Source: Empedobacter falsenii
GTDB taxonomy: Bacteria > Bacteroidota > Bacteroidia > Flavobacteriales > Weeksellaceae
Assembly: GCF_019308355.1 (NCBI RefSeq)
Contig: NZ_JAAGKM010000002.1
Location: 112,455-176,454 of the forward strand
Direction of reading: 5' to 3'
Length of the DNA: 64,000 nucleotides
A program made the position numbers and the translations under genes. The notes below the pieces were generated by a model. The model was given only the letters and a program-made list of their open reading frames with translations. It searched no databases and was not told the origin of the DNA. Numbering within the stretch: position 1 is the first letter of the stretch; each line of letters opens with the position of its first letter. Of the stretch, positions 1-9,141 are shown piece after piece.

Positions 1-223
1 TAATTATACGTAATTCTTGTTTCAGAATTTCTCTAGATCGTTCCAAATCATTGATATCACTTTGCATTTCTATCGAAGATTTTGCATTTGCTTCTTTAGA
101 ATATACAATATACCCAATAGCTAATAACAGGGCTACTGCTAAAACAGCAATAATAATATTCTTTACGAATTCATTTTTATGTTTAGGGTTTGTAGAGGGT
201 TCAAGATCTTTGTATTCAGTCAT
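1..223 (-). CDS. Membrane-anchored coiled-coil protein, partial (3' end outside window)
   Basis: The reading frame starts at an ATG complementary to 221-223 and runs off the window at base 1, so only about 74 residues are seen. The N-terminus is short and polar (MTEYKDLEPST), followed by one hydrophobic segment (IIIAVLAVALLLAIGYIV, about residues 24-41), and then a charged, heptad-like stretch with IEMQSDINDLERSREILKQE. This is the shape of a single-pass membrane protein with a periplasmic coiled coil. I do not recognise the family. It lies upstream of, and on the same strand as, nothing else in the window; the next leftward gene begins 120 bases away. The real length is unknown. Confidence 0.65.
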   Translation of the reverse strand, partial: MTEYKDLEPSTNPKHKNEFVKNIIIAVLAVALLLAIGYIVYSKEANAKSSIEMQSDINDLERSREILKQELRII

Positions 224-342
224 TTTAATTATTTCGAGGAAAAATTATTAAATCAAAAATTAAACCAATTTTATAATAATTAATAACTAATGTTAAATTT
301 AACATTTACAAATTGTAATAAAACTTAATAAATAAAGACTTT

Positions 343-777
343 TTAATCGTATGTCTCTTTTTTAATGTCTTCAGAAGCTTCGTCTAATTTATTTTCGGCT
401 TTTGTTTTTAATTCATCAGCTTTTTCTTCCAATTCTGTTTTTTCTTCTTTAAAAGTTTCTTTCAAATCCGAAACTTTCTCTTTCACAAAAGCACTTGTTT
501 CTTTCATTTGCTTTTCCGCAATATCTTTTACTTCGTTATAATCTTGCTTCGATCTTTCTTTAAAATCTCTAGCGGCTTCTTTCGATTGTTCTTTCAGATC
601 ACCAGAAGCATCTTTTATATTATTGATTGTTTTACGCGCAAAATCCGATGCATCATCTGCAATCAATGTTCCTGCTTTTTTCACAGTTGCCGAAACATCG
701 TCAAATTTATCTCCCGCAACATCAATCGCGGTTTCCGTTTTTCCTAAAATTCTTTTCAAAAAAGTTCTAAGTCCCAT
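343..777 (-). CDS. YtxH/LEA-like amphipathic helical protein
   Basis: A 144-residue protein with almost no predicted globular core: after a short basic N-terminus (MGLRTFLKRILGKTE) it is one long run of lysine/glutamate-rich amphipathic helix, with repeated 11-residue-like units such as KEQSKEAARDFKERSKQ and KEKVSDLKETFKEEKTE. There is no signal peptide or membrane span. Proteins of this type are annotated as YtxH-like, LEA-like or apolipoprotein-like, and are often linked to stress or envelope protection; that link is family knowledge and not proven here. It is transcribed away from the divergent phosphodiesterase gene at 868. Confidence 0.7.
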   Translation of the reverse strand: MGLRTFLKRILGKTETAIDVAGDKFDDVSATVKKAGTLIADDASDFARKTINNIKDASGDLKEQSKEAARDFKERSKQDYNEVKDIAEKQMKETSAFVKEKVSDLKETFKEEKTELEEKADELKTKAENKLDEASEDIKKETYD

Positions 778-867
778 AATAATTTATTTTGTTGATTATT
801 TTCAGTTTAAATTTACAGCTTCATTCGTAATTTTAGAATGAATTAATTTAATTTTTTATTTAAAAAA

Positions 868-1764
868 ATGAATTTCAACTATTTTAAACGATATTATCTC
901 CGAATTTTAATGTTCAGTTTACTAACTATTTTTAGTTGTAATCCGAAGAAAAATCAATCCGAAACACATCAAAATACTTCATCCGAAGAAATATCCTTCA
1001 AATATTCGACCAAAAATAAAAACTTTGTCAGCGCACATCGTGGCGGAAGTGGAATACATGGTTTTCCTGAAAATTGTGTCGAAACTTTTGAACATCTTTA
1101 TCAAAAAGGAATACAAATTTTTGAGATTGATGTTGCCGAAACAAAGGATAATCAACTTATTTTAATGCACGATAATTCGTTGCAACGAACAAGCACAGGG
1201 CGACAAGATGTCAATCAAGTTGACTTAAAAACCATTAAGGAATACTTTTTGGTAGATGATTTTGGACAACAAACGTCATACAAAATTCCGACTTTTGCAG
1301 AAGCGCTAAATTGGGGGAAAAGTAAACCGATTTATTTTATGGTTGACATCAAAAAAGGTGTTGATTATCGTGATATTGTGAAGACAATAGAACATGTAAA
1401 CATGCAAAAACAGGTTGTTTTGGTGACGTATACAGTTGGTCAAGCGAAAAAGTTGCATCAACTTGCGCCAGATATGCTATTGTCTGTTTCGATGCGAAAC
1501 GAACGCGAATTTAATGAAATGATGAACAGCGGAATTCCGACTGACAAAATGGTTGCCTTTACAGGAACTCGACGCAATGACAAATCATTTTTAAACAAAA
1601 TTCATGACAAGGATATTTTGGTCATTTTTGGGACGTTAGGAAACTTAGACAAAAGTGTTTCGGCGAGAAATGGACAACTTTACCGCGATTTAGAAAAAGA
1701 TGGTGTCGACATTTTTGCAACAGACAGAGCAATGGATGTACATCAAACGATTAATAAAAATTAA
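868..1764 (+). CDS. Glycerophosphodiester phosphodiesterase family lipoprotein
   Basis: A 298-residue GDPD-family enzyme that should hydrolyse glycerophosphodiesters to glycerol-3-phosphate and an alcohol. The N-terminus is a lipoprotein signal with the lipobox ending at Cys24 (LLTIFSC), so it is expected in the envelope. The family's catalytic signature is visible: HRGG at 57-60, EN at 68-69, the metal ligands E87 and D89 in EIDVA, and HD at 101-102 in LMHDNSLQRTSTG. The C-terminal half follows the TIM-barrel pattern (MVDIKKG, IFATDRAMD). Its stop codon abuts the ATG of bshC directly, so the two are probably cotranscribed and coupled, although their functions are not obviously related. Confidence 0.88.
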   Translation: MNFNYFKRYYLRILMFSLLTIFSCNPKKNQSETHQNTSSEEISFKYSTKNKNFVSAHRGGSGIHGFPENCVETFEHLYQKGIQIFEIDVAETKDNQLILMHDNSLQRTSTGRQDVNQVDLKTIKEYFLVDDFGQQTSYKIPTFAEALNWGKSKPIYFMVDIKKGVDYRDIVKTIEHVNMQKQVVLVTYTVGQAKKLHQLAPDMLLSVSMRNEREFNEMMNSGIPTDKMVAFTGTRRNDKSFLNKIHDKDILVIFGTLGNLDKSVSARNGQLYRDLEKDGVDIFATDRAMDVHQTINKN

Positions 1765-3363
1765 ATGGAAACAATATCACTTAAGGATTCAAATTATTTT
1801 TCAAAATTGATGCTAAATTATATCAATCAAGACGAGGATTTGAAAAACTTCTACAACCTATTTCCAACCAAAGAAAACTATATAAAACAAGCGAAAAATA
1901 AGCTTGGACATTATAAAAATAGAGCAATTCTTGTTGAACAAATTTCGAAACAATTAGGTCATTTAGATTTATCGGAAAAGCAACAAAATAATCTACAAAA
2001 ATTAAGAGAAAAGAATACAGTAACAATTACGACTGGACATCAATTAAATTTATTTACAGGTCCAATTTTCTTTTTTTATAAAATTTTGCAAGTTATCAAA
2101 GCATGCGAAGAATTGAATAATGAACAAAGTGAAATCAATTTTGTTCCGATGTTTTGGATGGCGACAGAAGATCACGATTTCGAAGAAATTAATCATTTCA
2201 AATTTGGAGATCGAATTATTCATTGGGAAAAAGAATTTGGTGGACCAGTTGGTCGTTTATCAACAAACGGTTTACAAAAAGTTTTTGATTCATTTTTGTC
2301 ATTAATTCCAAATGGAAAAAAGAAAACTGAATTGCAAAATTTGATTGAAGCATCTTATTTATCGAATGATAATTTGACAGACGCAACACGAAAATTGGTT
2401 CATTTATTATTCAAAGATCTTGGATTGTTGATGATTGATGGAGATGATAAAGAATTGAAAAAATTGATGATTCCAACTTTTGAAGAAGAATTAATTCAGT
2501 CAATATCGTTCAAAAAAGTAATACCTCAAAATGAGAAATTAGAACAATTGGGGTATTCTATTCAAGTGAATCCTCGTGAGATAAATTTGTTTTATATCAA
2601 TCAAAATAATTCGCGCGAACGTATTGTTGAACAAAATGGAACGTATTTTGTCAATAACACTTCAATCAAATTTTCGAAAGAAGAAATTATTGCCGATTTA
2701 CATCAAAATCCAGATAAATTTAGCCCAAATGTGATTTTGAGACCATTGTACCAAGAAACAATTTTACCAAATGTTGCCTATGTTGGCGGCGGTGGCGAAA
2801 TGGCTTATTGGTTACAACTGAAAGAAATGTTCAATCAATTTGAAGTTGATTTTCCACTTTTAGTTTTGAGAAATTCATTGTTAATCCGAACTGAAAAACA
2901 ATACGAAAAACAACAAAAATTAGATCTATCAAACGAAGATTTATTTTCGAATAGTTTAGCAATCACAAAAAAACGTTCGATAAATTCATCAGAAATTGCT
3001 CCAAAACTTCCTGAATTGGAAGAAGAATTAAAAAGCATTTTTGAACGTTTGGAACATTTGAGTTCGTTAACAGAATCTTCTTTTGCCGATATGATACAAG
3101 CGCAGCGTACAAAACAATTGAAAGGTTTTGAGAAAATAAAACAACGTTTGGTGCATGCAGAAGTGAAAAAAAATGAAGATTTATTGAAGAGAATCGAGCA
3201 ATTATTAAATGATCTTTCTCAACAAAATGGTTTGCAAGAACGTGTGAAAAATTTTGCTGATTTTGATTACATTAATATTCAGTATTTCATTGATTTTATT
3301 GAAGATAGTCTTCGACCTTTTGAATTTGAGTTCATCATAAATACATTGAAAGAGGAACTCTAA
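1765..3363 (+). CDS. bshC: Bacillithiol biosynthesis cysteine-adding enzyme BshC
   Basis: BshC is credited with the last step of bacillithiol synthesis, joining cysteine to glucosaminyl malate. At 532 residues it has the usual family length. Diagnostic motifs are TTGHQLNLFTGP (about 89-100), FWMATEDHDFEEI (about 130-142) and GGGGEMAYW in the second half, followed by a coiled-coil region (about 415-500) that is typical of the C-terminus. The ATG follows the previous stop with no spacer. Its presence indicates that bacillithiol, and not glutathione, is the low-molecular-weight thiol, which matters for reading the 'glutathione synthetase-like' gene at 14846. bshA and bshB are not in the window. 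Confidence 0.95.
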   Translation: METISLKDSNYFSKLMLNYINQDEDLKNFYNLFPTKENYIKQAKNKLGHYKNRAILVEQISKQLGHLDLSEKQQNNLQKLREKNTVTITTGHQLNLFTGPIFFFYKILQVIKACEELNNEQSEINFVPMFWMATEDHDFEEINHFKFGDRIIHWEKEFGGPVGRLSTNGLQKVFDSFLSLIPNGKKKTELQNLIEASYLSNDNLTDATRKLVHLLFKDLGLLMIDGDDKELKKLMIPTFEEELIQSISFKKVIPQNEKLEQLGYSIQVNPREINLFYINQNNSRERIVEQNGTYFVNNTSIKFSKEEIIADLHQNPDKFSPNVILRPLYQETILPNVAYVGGGGEMAYWLQLKEMFNQFEVDFPLLVLRNSLLIRTEKQYEKQQKLDLSNEDLFSNSLAITKKRSINSSEIAPKLPELEEELKSIFERLEHLSSLTESSFADMIQAQRTKQLKGFEKIKQRLVHAEVKKNEDLLKRIEQLLNDLSQQNGLQERVKNFADFDYINIQYFIDFIEDSLRPFEFEFIINTLKEEL

Positions 3364-3378
3364 ACAAAACATAATTTG

Positions 3379-3386
3379 TATATTTG
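3379..3386 (+). promoter_or_regulatory. Bacteroidetes -7 promoter box (TATATTTG)
   Basis: TATATTTG fits the flavobacterial -7 consensus TAnnTTTG and lies 19 bases before the LysM gene ATG at 3406, in the short gap after bshC. No well-spaced TTG (-33) is visible, so the call rests on one box. Confidence 0.45.
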
Positions 3387-3405
3387 ACCACGAAAATTCA
3401 TCTAA

Positions 3406-5253
3406 ATGAAAAAAATATTAGCTTTATTGTTATTTGTTGGTGCATCAGCACTTTATGCTCAACAAAAAACGCATACAGTTCAAGCAAAAGAAACCGTTTA
3501 CGGAATTTCGAAGCAATATGGTGTTTCGCAAGAAGAATTGTATAAAGCCAATCCTAAAATTGAAAAAAATGGGATTCATCCAGGTGATTTGATTGTGATT
3601 CCAGGTAAAGGAACTACGACAACCAAACCAACTGAAACCAATACACAAACGACTACGTCAAACGTAAAAATTTCGGACGATAATTATCAATATATTACAA
3701 TTGAGCCGAAAGAAACGGTTTACAATTTGACAAAAAAATATAAAATTTCGGAAGAAACATTGAACTCATTAAACCCTCAAATCAAAGAAAGAGGTTTAGA
3801 AATTGGTGACGTAATCAAGCTTCCAAAAGATGTGACAAATAAAGTTTTTTCTGTTCCAAAAGGAACGCATTTAATCAAAAAAGGAGAAACTTTATACACT
3901 TTAGCAAAACAGTATAATGTAAGTGTTGACGATTTATATGCAGAAAATCCAGCTTTACAAACAGGTGTAAAAGAAGGAATGGTGATAACGATTCCTAAAA
4001 AATCTGGTTCTGTTGTAATCGAAGAAAACACGATCAACTATGTTGTTCAGAATGGAGATTCGGCTTACGGAATTTTAGAAAAATACAACACGAATTTAGA
4101 TGAGTTATTGCGTTTAAATCCTGATTTAATCAATGGTTTAAAAGCTGGAATGACACTTAAAATTCCATTGCAAAAAAATGCTAAAATCATCAAATACGGA
4201 ACTGCAGGAAAGTTGAAACGTGCTAATGACAATGAAATTAATGTTGCTATTATGCTACCTTTTGATGTTGCAAATAATCCGCAATTAAAAAATTCGCAAG
4301 CAATGCAATTTTTTACTGGAGCTAAATTAGCGTTGACTCATTTGGCGAAAAAAGGTAAAAATGTAAATGTGAAAGTGATCGATACGAAAAACGGAAACTT
4401 GCAAGATATTTTATCAACAACAGATTTTAGTAAAACGGATGCTGTTATCGGCCCGTTGAACACGTCTGATATTACAGAAGTTGCCAACTTCTTCAGTAAT
4501 TCTGGTATCGCTGTGATTTCGCCTTATGCAAATGACGATTCGTTAAATTCTTTCAATGATTTATTGATTTCTAATCCAAAAGATGAAGTAATTGCAGATC
4601 AAATCATCGAAGAAATTGGGAAAAACTTTGCTGGAGAACAAGTTTATTTATTAACAAATCGTGACGATCAAGAGTTAGCAAGTTATACGAAAAAACAATT
4701 AGAAAAACAGTTGAAAGCAAATGTTGTCATTGTAGATAGTGTTGCAAAAATTGTTCAACCACACGATAAAGTTAACGGTGAAGATTATTATACGCCAATT
4801 ATTACGGTTTTAGTTGGTGATGATGATAATTTGGGAAAACAATATTTAGAAAAATTAAAAACATTTAACAAAGACAATATCAAAGCTTACGGAATAAAAT
4901 CGGTTTCGGTTTATGATGTTTATAACGCAGATAATGCAAAAAATATCGATGCATTCCGCGAATTTGGTTTTTTGTTTAGTACTGCGCGTTTAATCAATAC
5001 AAGAGATACGGAAGTGCAAAGTGTGATCAAAGATTTCAAAGAAGTTTATTGTGAATTTCCGACGCGTTACGAGCAATTAGGTTACGATGTAACGTATGAT
5101 ATTGTGGACAGAATGAATAATAAAGGTGATGTTACCAACAATATTACGACAGAAAACACACGTTTGGCGTCAAAATTTGCTTACAAAAAAATAAGCGGAA
5201 GTAAAGCTTATACGAACGATGCGAGCCGAATTGTACGTTTACCTAAAAAATAA
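3406..5253 (+). CDS. LysM (x4) plus periplasmic-binding-fold exported protein
   Basis: A 615-residue exported protein. The signal peptide is MKKILALLLFVGASALYAQ. Four LysM peptidoglycan-binding repeats follow at about residues 22-66, 97-143, 152-198 and 209-255, each with the pattern 'ETVYxLxKxYxVSxxxLxxxNP...G...G..I.IP'. From about 275 to 600 the sequence looks like a type I periplasmic-binding fold (VAIMLPFDV, FFTGAKLAL, AVIGPLNTSD, ISPYAND), as in branched-chain amino acid receptors and LpoA. The likely place is the periplasm, bound to peptidoglycan. A role as activator or sensor of cell-wall synthesis is an inference from LpoA-like architecture. A strong terminator follows. Confidence 0.85.
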   Translation: MKKILALLLFVGASALYAQQKTHTVQAKETVYGISKQYGVSQEELYKANPKIEKNGIHPGDLIVIPGKGTTTTKPTETNTQTTTSNVKISDDNYQYITIEPKETVYNLTKKYKISEETLNSLNPQIKERGLEIGDVIKLPKDVTNKVFSVPKGTHLIKKGETLYTLAKQYNVSVDDLYAENPALQTGVKEGMVITIPKKSGSVVIEENTINYVVQNGDSAYGILEKYNTNLDELLRLNPDLINGLKAGMTLKIPLQKNAKIIKYGTAGKLKRANDNEINVAIMLPFDVANNPQLKNSQAMQFFTGAKLALTHLAKKGKNVNVKVIDTKNGNLQDILSTTDFSKTDAVIGPLNTSDITEVANFFSNSGIAVISPYANDDSLNSFNDLLISNPKDEVIADQIIEEIGKNFAGEQVYLLTNRDDQELASYTKKQLEKQLKANVVIVDSVAKIVQPHDKVNGEDYYTPIITVLVGDDDNLGKQYLEKLKTFNKDNIKAYGIKSVSVYDVYNADNAKNIDAFREFGFLFSTARLINTRDTEVQSVIKDFKEVYCEFPTRYEQLGYDVTYDIVDRMNNKGDVTNNITTENTRLASKFAYKKISGSKAYTNDASRIVRLPKK

Positions 5254-5274
5254 TTTTATCAAAAATTATATACC

Positions 5275-5307
5275 AAAAAGCGATGCTAAATTTTAGTATC
5301 GCTTTTT
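5275..5307 (+). terminator. Intrinsic terminator after LysM gene
   Basis: AAAAAGCGATGCTAA and TTAGTATCGCTTTTT form a near-perfect stem (one G-T pair) with a tiny loop, followed by a T run. It ends the LysM gene transcript before the symporter promoter. Confidence 0.8.
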
Positions 5308-5336
5308 TCTTTTTATCAACATTTAGAATTAAAACC

Positions 5337-5365
5337 TTGTATTGAACGGATTTTTTCTAAATTTG
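5337..5365 (+). promoter_or_regulatory. Promoter, TTG-N18-TAAATTTG, almost abutting the start codon
   Basis: A TTG at 5337-5339 and TAAATTTG at 5358-5365 are separated by 18 bases, which fits the flavobacterial TTG-N17-23-TAnnTTTG promoter. The likely ATG of the symporter begins only four bases after the box, so the message would be leaderless or nearly so. Confidence 0.55.
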
Positions 5366-5368
5366 ACT

Positions 5369-6538
5369 ATGCACAAACTTAAAGACAATTTACTCGTAAA
5401 AGTTATTCTTGCCATTGTACTTGGAATTTCACTCGGCGGAATAATACCAGAAGCTATTGGTCGTATTTTTATGACTTTCAATGATTTTTTTAGCGAATTA
5501 CTTAACTTTTTAATCCCATTAATCATTGTTGGATTAATCGTTCCATCAATTGGAAGATTAGGACAAACAGCCGGAAAATTATTATTAGCAACCGTTTTAA
5601 TTGCTTACGGATCAACCATTTTTTCAGGATTACTAGGCTACTCAGCGAGTATGTCTATTTTTCCACAATTATTAGAACATCAAACTGGGCAAATTAATTT
5701 AGCAGAAAAAGCCAAAGAATTTACACCATACTTTTCGATAGAGTTTCCTCCGTTATTTGATGTAATGCCAGCTTTGGTATTTTCATTTCTTTTCGGAATT
5801 GGATTATCACGATTAAAAGATTCGACTTTTGGAAAATTTGCAGATGATTTCGAAGAAATTATTACGTATTTAATTCAAAATTTAATCATTCCATTATTAC
5901 CAATTTTCATTTTCGGAATCTTCTTGAACATGTCATATTCAGGGCAAGTGGTGACAATTATGAATGTATTTTTGAAAATAATTGGTGTAATTTTCGTGCT
6001 ACATGTTTTCTTGTTAGTGCTTCAATTTACAATTGCTGGAATTATCGCGAAAAAGAATCCTTTTACTATGTTGAAATTAATGTTACCAGCTTATTTCACA
6101 GCCTTAGGAACACAATCTTCAGCGGCTACAATTCCTGTAACAATTGCGCAAGTAAAGAAAATTGGAGTTCGCGACGAAATTGCCAATTTCGCTGTGCCGT
6201 TGTGTGCGACAATTCACTTATCTGGCTCGATGTTAAAAATCGTTTGTTGTTGTTTAGCATTGATGTTAATCCAAGGAATAGAAATTGATTTTGTTCAATT
6301 TTTAGGATTTATCATGATGCTTGGAATTGCGATGGTTGCAGCGCCTGGCGTTCCTGGTGGAGCGATTATGGCAGCGATTGGAATTATTGCTTCGATGTTA
6401 GGATTTAATGCAGAAAATCAAGCATTGATGATTGCACTTTATATCGCAATGGATAGTTTTGGAACAGCAGGAAATGTAACTGGAGATGGAGCTATTGCTG
6501 TAACGTTGAATAAATTATTCAAAAAAGAAGTTCAATAA
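5369..6538 (+). CDS. Dicarboxylate/amino acid:cation symporter (DAACS family)
   Basis: A 389-residue polytopic membrane protein of the glutamate/dicarboxylate:Na+ or H+ symporter family. The family hallmark is the re-entrant, serine-rich motif, here FTALGTQSSAATIPVTI, followed by the conserved GVPGG and the late helix DSFGTAGNVTGDGA that carries substrate- and cation-binding residues. About eight to ten hydrophobic segments are visible. I take the ATG at 5369 (MHKLKDNLLVK) because the open frame before it begins at a TTG that lies inside the promoter. The gene is single, with its own promoter and a strong terminator. Substrate (glutamate, aspartate, C4-dicarboxylate or serine/threonine) cannot be told from sequence alone. 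Confidence 0.9.
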   Translation: MHKLKDNLLVKVILAIVLGISLGGIIPEAIGRIFMTFNDFFSELLNFLIPLIIVGLIVPSIGRLGQTAGKLLLATVLIAYGSTIFSGLLGYSASMSIFPQLLEHQTGQINLAEKAKEFTPYFSIEFPPLFDVMPALVFSFLFGIGLSRLKDSTFGKFADDFEEIITYLIQNLIIPLLPIFIFGIFLNMSYSGQVVTIMNVFLKIIGVIFVLHVFLLVLQFTIAGIIAKKNPFTMLKLMLPAYFTALGTQSSAATIPVTIAQVKKIGVRDEIANFAVPLCATIHLSGSMLKIVCCCLALMLIQGIEIDFVQFLGFIMMLGIAMVAAPGVPGGAIMAAIGIIASMLGFNAENQALMIALYIAMDSFGTAGNVTGDGAIAVTLNKLFKKEVQ

Positions 6539-6559
6539 AAAAAATATTAACCCAAATAA

Positions 6560-6592
6560 AAAAAGAGTTCCAAAAATATTGGAACTCTTTTT
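6560..6592. terminator. Bidirectional intrinsic terminator
   Basis: AAAAAGAGTTCCAA pairs perfectly with TTGGAACTCTTTTT around a five-base loop. A-rich and T-rich flanks on both sides let it end both the rightward symporter and the leftward outer-membrane protein gene. Confidence 0.85.
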
Positions 6593-6631
6593 AGTTTTAA
6601 GAATATTTAAATAAATGAAGAATGTTTTTTT

Positions 6632-9013
6632 TTATTGTATACCGATTCCACCACCGTTTTGCTCTGTTTTATTTTGCTGAGCTTCGGCTCTTGATTTAAC
6701 TTTTCCTCCAAAATTGTAAGTAAATCCTAAGTAAGCTGTTTGAGATTCCCAGTTGAAGTTTGCATATCCATAATATGGATCATCCATATGAACTCTTGCA
6801 CGCATCGTTTTGAAAACATCATTAACACGAGCAGACAAAGAAGCTTTTCCGTCCATAAACGTGTAACGTAAACCTAAATCCATTCGCCACATTTCTAACA
6901 TTTCTCCTTGTAAAAATTTAGTTTTACCTCTAAAGAATCCAAATTGTTGTAAACTTAATTTCTTAGATAAATTATACGTATTATTCATACGAGCAGAAAA
7001 TACATTTGCTGTAATTTTCTTGTGGTCATTTTGCATTTCAGAAGAAGTAAAATCACCTGCCAAATAAACATTCATCCATTTAGCCAATTTATAATTCCAG
7101 CTTGCTTCAACTCCAAATTTATTTACTTTATCGTAGTTCAAATTGTACTGAATAATTGCAGACTCGATATCTTCATCCTTTTTGAATGATTGAATGATAT
7201 TGTCTTTTACACTTCTGTAAAATAAATTCGCAGAAATAGAACCTTTTGTTAATTGTTTTAAATAACCAATTTCATAAGAATCTGTATATTCTGGACGAAG
7301 ATTTGGATTTCCTTCGCTCGACATTAATGCTGTTGAATATTGAGGAACTGGAGTTAATTGATAAATTCCTGGTCGATTAATTCGTCGGCTATAGTTTAAT
7401 GATAATTGTGCTTTTTCAGTCAAATCATACGTTAAGAAAGCCGAAGGAAATAAATCTGTATAATCTTTTTTCAGAGTTCCTGCTTCATTTGGTGAATAAA
7501 ACCAATCTGCATTATCTTCAACACGCTCTAAACGTAATCCAACTTGCGCTCCAAACTTATTAAATTTCTGTTTGTAATTTGTATAAGCAGAATAAAACGA
7601 ACGATCGAACTGAAAATCTACTGACGGATTATATATATTTCCATTAAGAGGATTTGTTAATTCTTTCGTAGAATCCATATCATTATCATTAGACTCTTTA
7701 CGATATTGAATTCCTGCTTCTAATTTTCCTGCATTTTCAATTTGATTGGTATAATCTAAATTAATACGAGTTGTTTGCGTTTTATCGTAACGATATTCTT
7801 GATAAAACTCGTCTTTTGGAAATGTATTTAAGTAATCTCTGTCATCATCCTCTTTATTAATCGAATAAAATGCATCTAAAACAAGATTGTGATCTTTTTT
7901 ATTAAAATCTAATTTGTAATTCAAACTATAATCAGAACTTCTTGAATCTGACCAAATATCATTTCTATTTAATTTATTAAAATTAGTTTTTAAAACATTT
8001 GTATTGATTAAAGCAGCATGATCTCCATCCCACTGATTTGTATAAATCGTTAAAGCATTTTTATCATTGATAAACCAATCGAATCCTGCTTTATACGATA
8101 AATTTCTATTTTTTGTATTTTGAATATCAAATAATTGATCAATTTGATCATCATAATTACGACCAATACCATTTTGTTTTGCTGGACGATCAGCGTAATT
8201 AATATTTCCAAATAAATTGAACTTTCCTACATTCACATTTGTATTCAATGATGTATTGAAACGGCTTTTCTTTCCTTGTTCATAACCTGCAATCAACCCA
8301 ATATTATAACCTTTTTTAGTTCCTTTTACCAAAACAATATTGATGATTCCAGAATTTCCATCCGCTTCATATTTTGCTGAAGGATTGGTAATAATTTCAA
8401 TTCGTTGAATTTGATTCGAAGGAATTTGCTTTAACAATTGCGCTGCTGACTGAGAAGAAGGTTTACCATCTACAAAAACTTTTACATTCTCGTTTCCTCT
8501 TAATGACAATGCTCCTGTTTGTTGATCCACATTTACAGACGGAATATTATTCAGAACAGAAGCAGCATCAGATCCAGCAGATACCAAATCGTTCCCAACT
8601 TCAACAATACGTTTATCAATTTCATTACGATATTGAGAAACTTCTGCACGAACGAAAGCACCTTTCAATTCTACAGTTTCAGTTTTAGCAGTTTCTAAAA
8701 TGATGTTACCTAAATTTAACTCACCTCCTTTTACTTCTGCAGTTGTTACAGATTGTTGATAACCAAATTCTGTAATCACCAAACGATAACTTCCGTCTTC
8801 TAAATCTGGAATCTCGAATGTTCCGTCTGCGTTCGCATACACTTCATCGAATAATTCTTTTGAATCTGCTTTATAAATCTGAATCGCAGCCATACCAACC
8901 GCTTCATTTTTTGCATTTTCAATCTTTCCTTTCACAGGATGTTGTTCCTGCGAGAATCCGTAAATAGAGCAAACGGAGAAAAGAATAGCTAAAGTAAATT
9001 TGTTTAATCTCAT
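6632..9013 (-). CDS. Outer-membrane beta-barrel family protein (TonB receptor-like, OMP_b-brl_3 type)
   Basis: A 793-residue exported outer-membrane protein. After a signal peptide (MRLNKFTLAILFSVCSIYGFSQ) comes a carboxypeptidase-regulatory-like beta-sandwich (about 25-105; VKGKIENAKNEAVGMAAIQI, GTFEIPDLEDGSYRL), then a plug-like domain (about 125-230; VLNNIPSVNVDQQTGALSLRG, IERIEIITNPSAKYEA-like) and a barrel to the end. This is the common Bacteroidetes family of TonB-linked barrels without a SusD partner. No TonB box or ligand can be assigned. The upstream spacer holds a duplicated dyad element that may regulate it. It is a single-gene unit. Confidence 0.88.
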   Translation of the reverse strand: MRLNKFTLAILFSVCSIYGFSQEQHPVKGKIENAKNEAVGMAAIQIYKADSKELFDEVYANADGTFEIPDLEDGSYRLVITEFGYQQSVTTAEVKGGELNLGNIILETAKTETVELKGAFVRAEVSQYRNEIDKRIVEVGNDLVSAGSDAASVLNNIPSVNVDQQTGALSLRGNENVKVFVDGKPSSQSAAQLLKQIPSNQIQRIEIITNPSAKYEADGNSGIINIVLVKGTKKGYNIGLIAGYEQGKKSRFNTSLNTNVNVGKFNLFGNINYADRPAKQNGIGRNYDDQIDQLFDIQNTKNRNLSYKAGFDWFINDKNALTIYTNQWDGDHAALINTNVLKTNFNKLNRNDIWSDSRSSDYSLNYKLDFNKKDHNLVLDAFYSINKEDDDRDYLNTFPKDEFYQEYRYDKTQTTRINLDYTNQIENAGKLEAGIQYRKESNDNDMDSTKELTNPLNGNIYNPSVDFQFDRSFYSAYTNYKQKFNKFGAQVGLRLERVEDNADWFYSPNEAGTLKKDYTDLFPSAFLTYDLTEKAQLSLNYSRRINRPGIYQLTPVPQYSTALMSSEGNPNLRPEYTDSYEIGYLKQLTKGSISANLFYRSVKDNIIQSFKKDEDIESAIIQYNLNYDKVNKFGVEASWNYKLAKWMNVYLAGDFTSSEMQNDHKKITANVFSARMNNTYNLSKKLSLQQFGFFRGKTKFLQGEMLEMWRMDLGLRYTFMDGKASLSARVNDVFKTMRARVHMDDPYYGYANFNWESQTAYLGFTYNFGGKVKSRAEAQQNKTEQNGGGIGIQ

Positions 9014-9030
9014 AGTTAATATTTTTTAAT

Positions 9031-9058
9031 AGTACTATGTTTTACATAATACATAGTA
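9031..9058. repeat. Dyad element, copy 1 (TACTATGT-N10-ACATAGTA)
   Basis: TACTATGT at 9033-9040 and ACATAGTA at 9051-9058 form a perfect eight-base inverted repeat with a ten-base spacer. The 25 bases from 9031 recur at 9142 with two changes. The element is 18 bases upstream of the ATG of the leftward outer-membrane protein gene, where an operator or promoter would be expected. Confidence 0.6.
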
Positions 9059-9141
9059 AGAGTTGTCCGTACTTTTTCCTAATTAGACGATCTAAAAAAT
9101 GTTTTGTTACAAAATATTTAAACTTTTTTTAAGATTTTTCA

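Noticed and set aside
51..251. 66-residue rightward frame at the start of the window
   Set aside because: It is opposite to the leftward membrane/coiled-coil gene that has a good start codon and sensible composition; its own composition is Cys/Phe/Ile noise.
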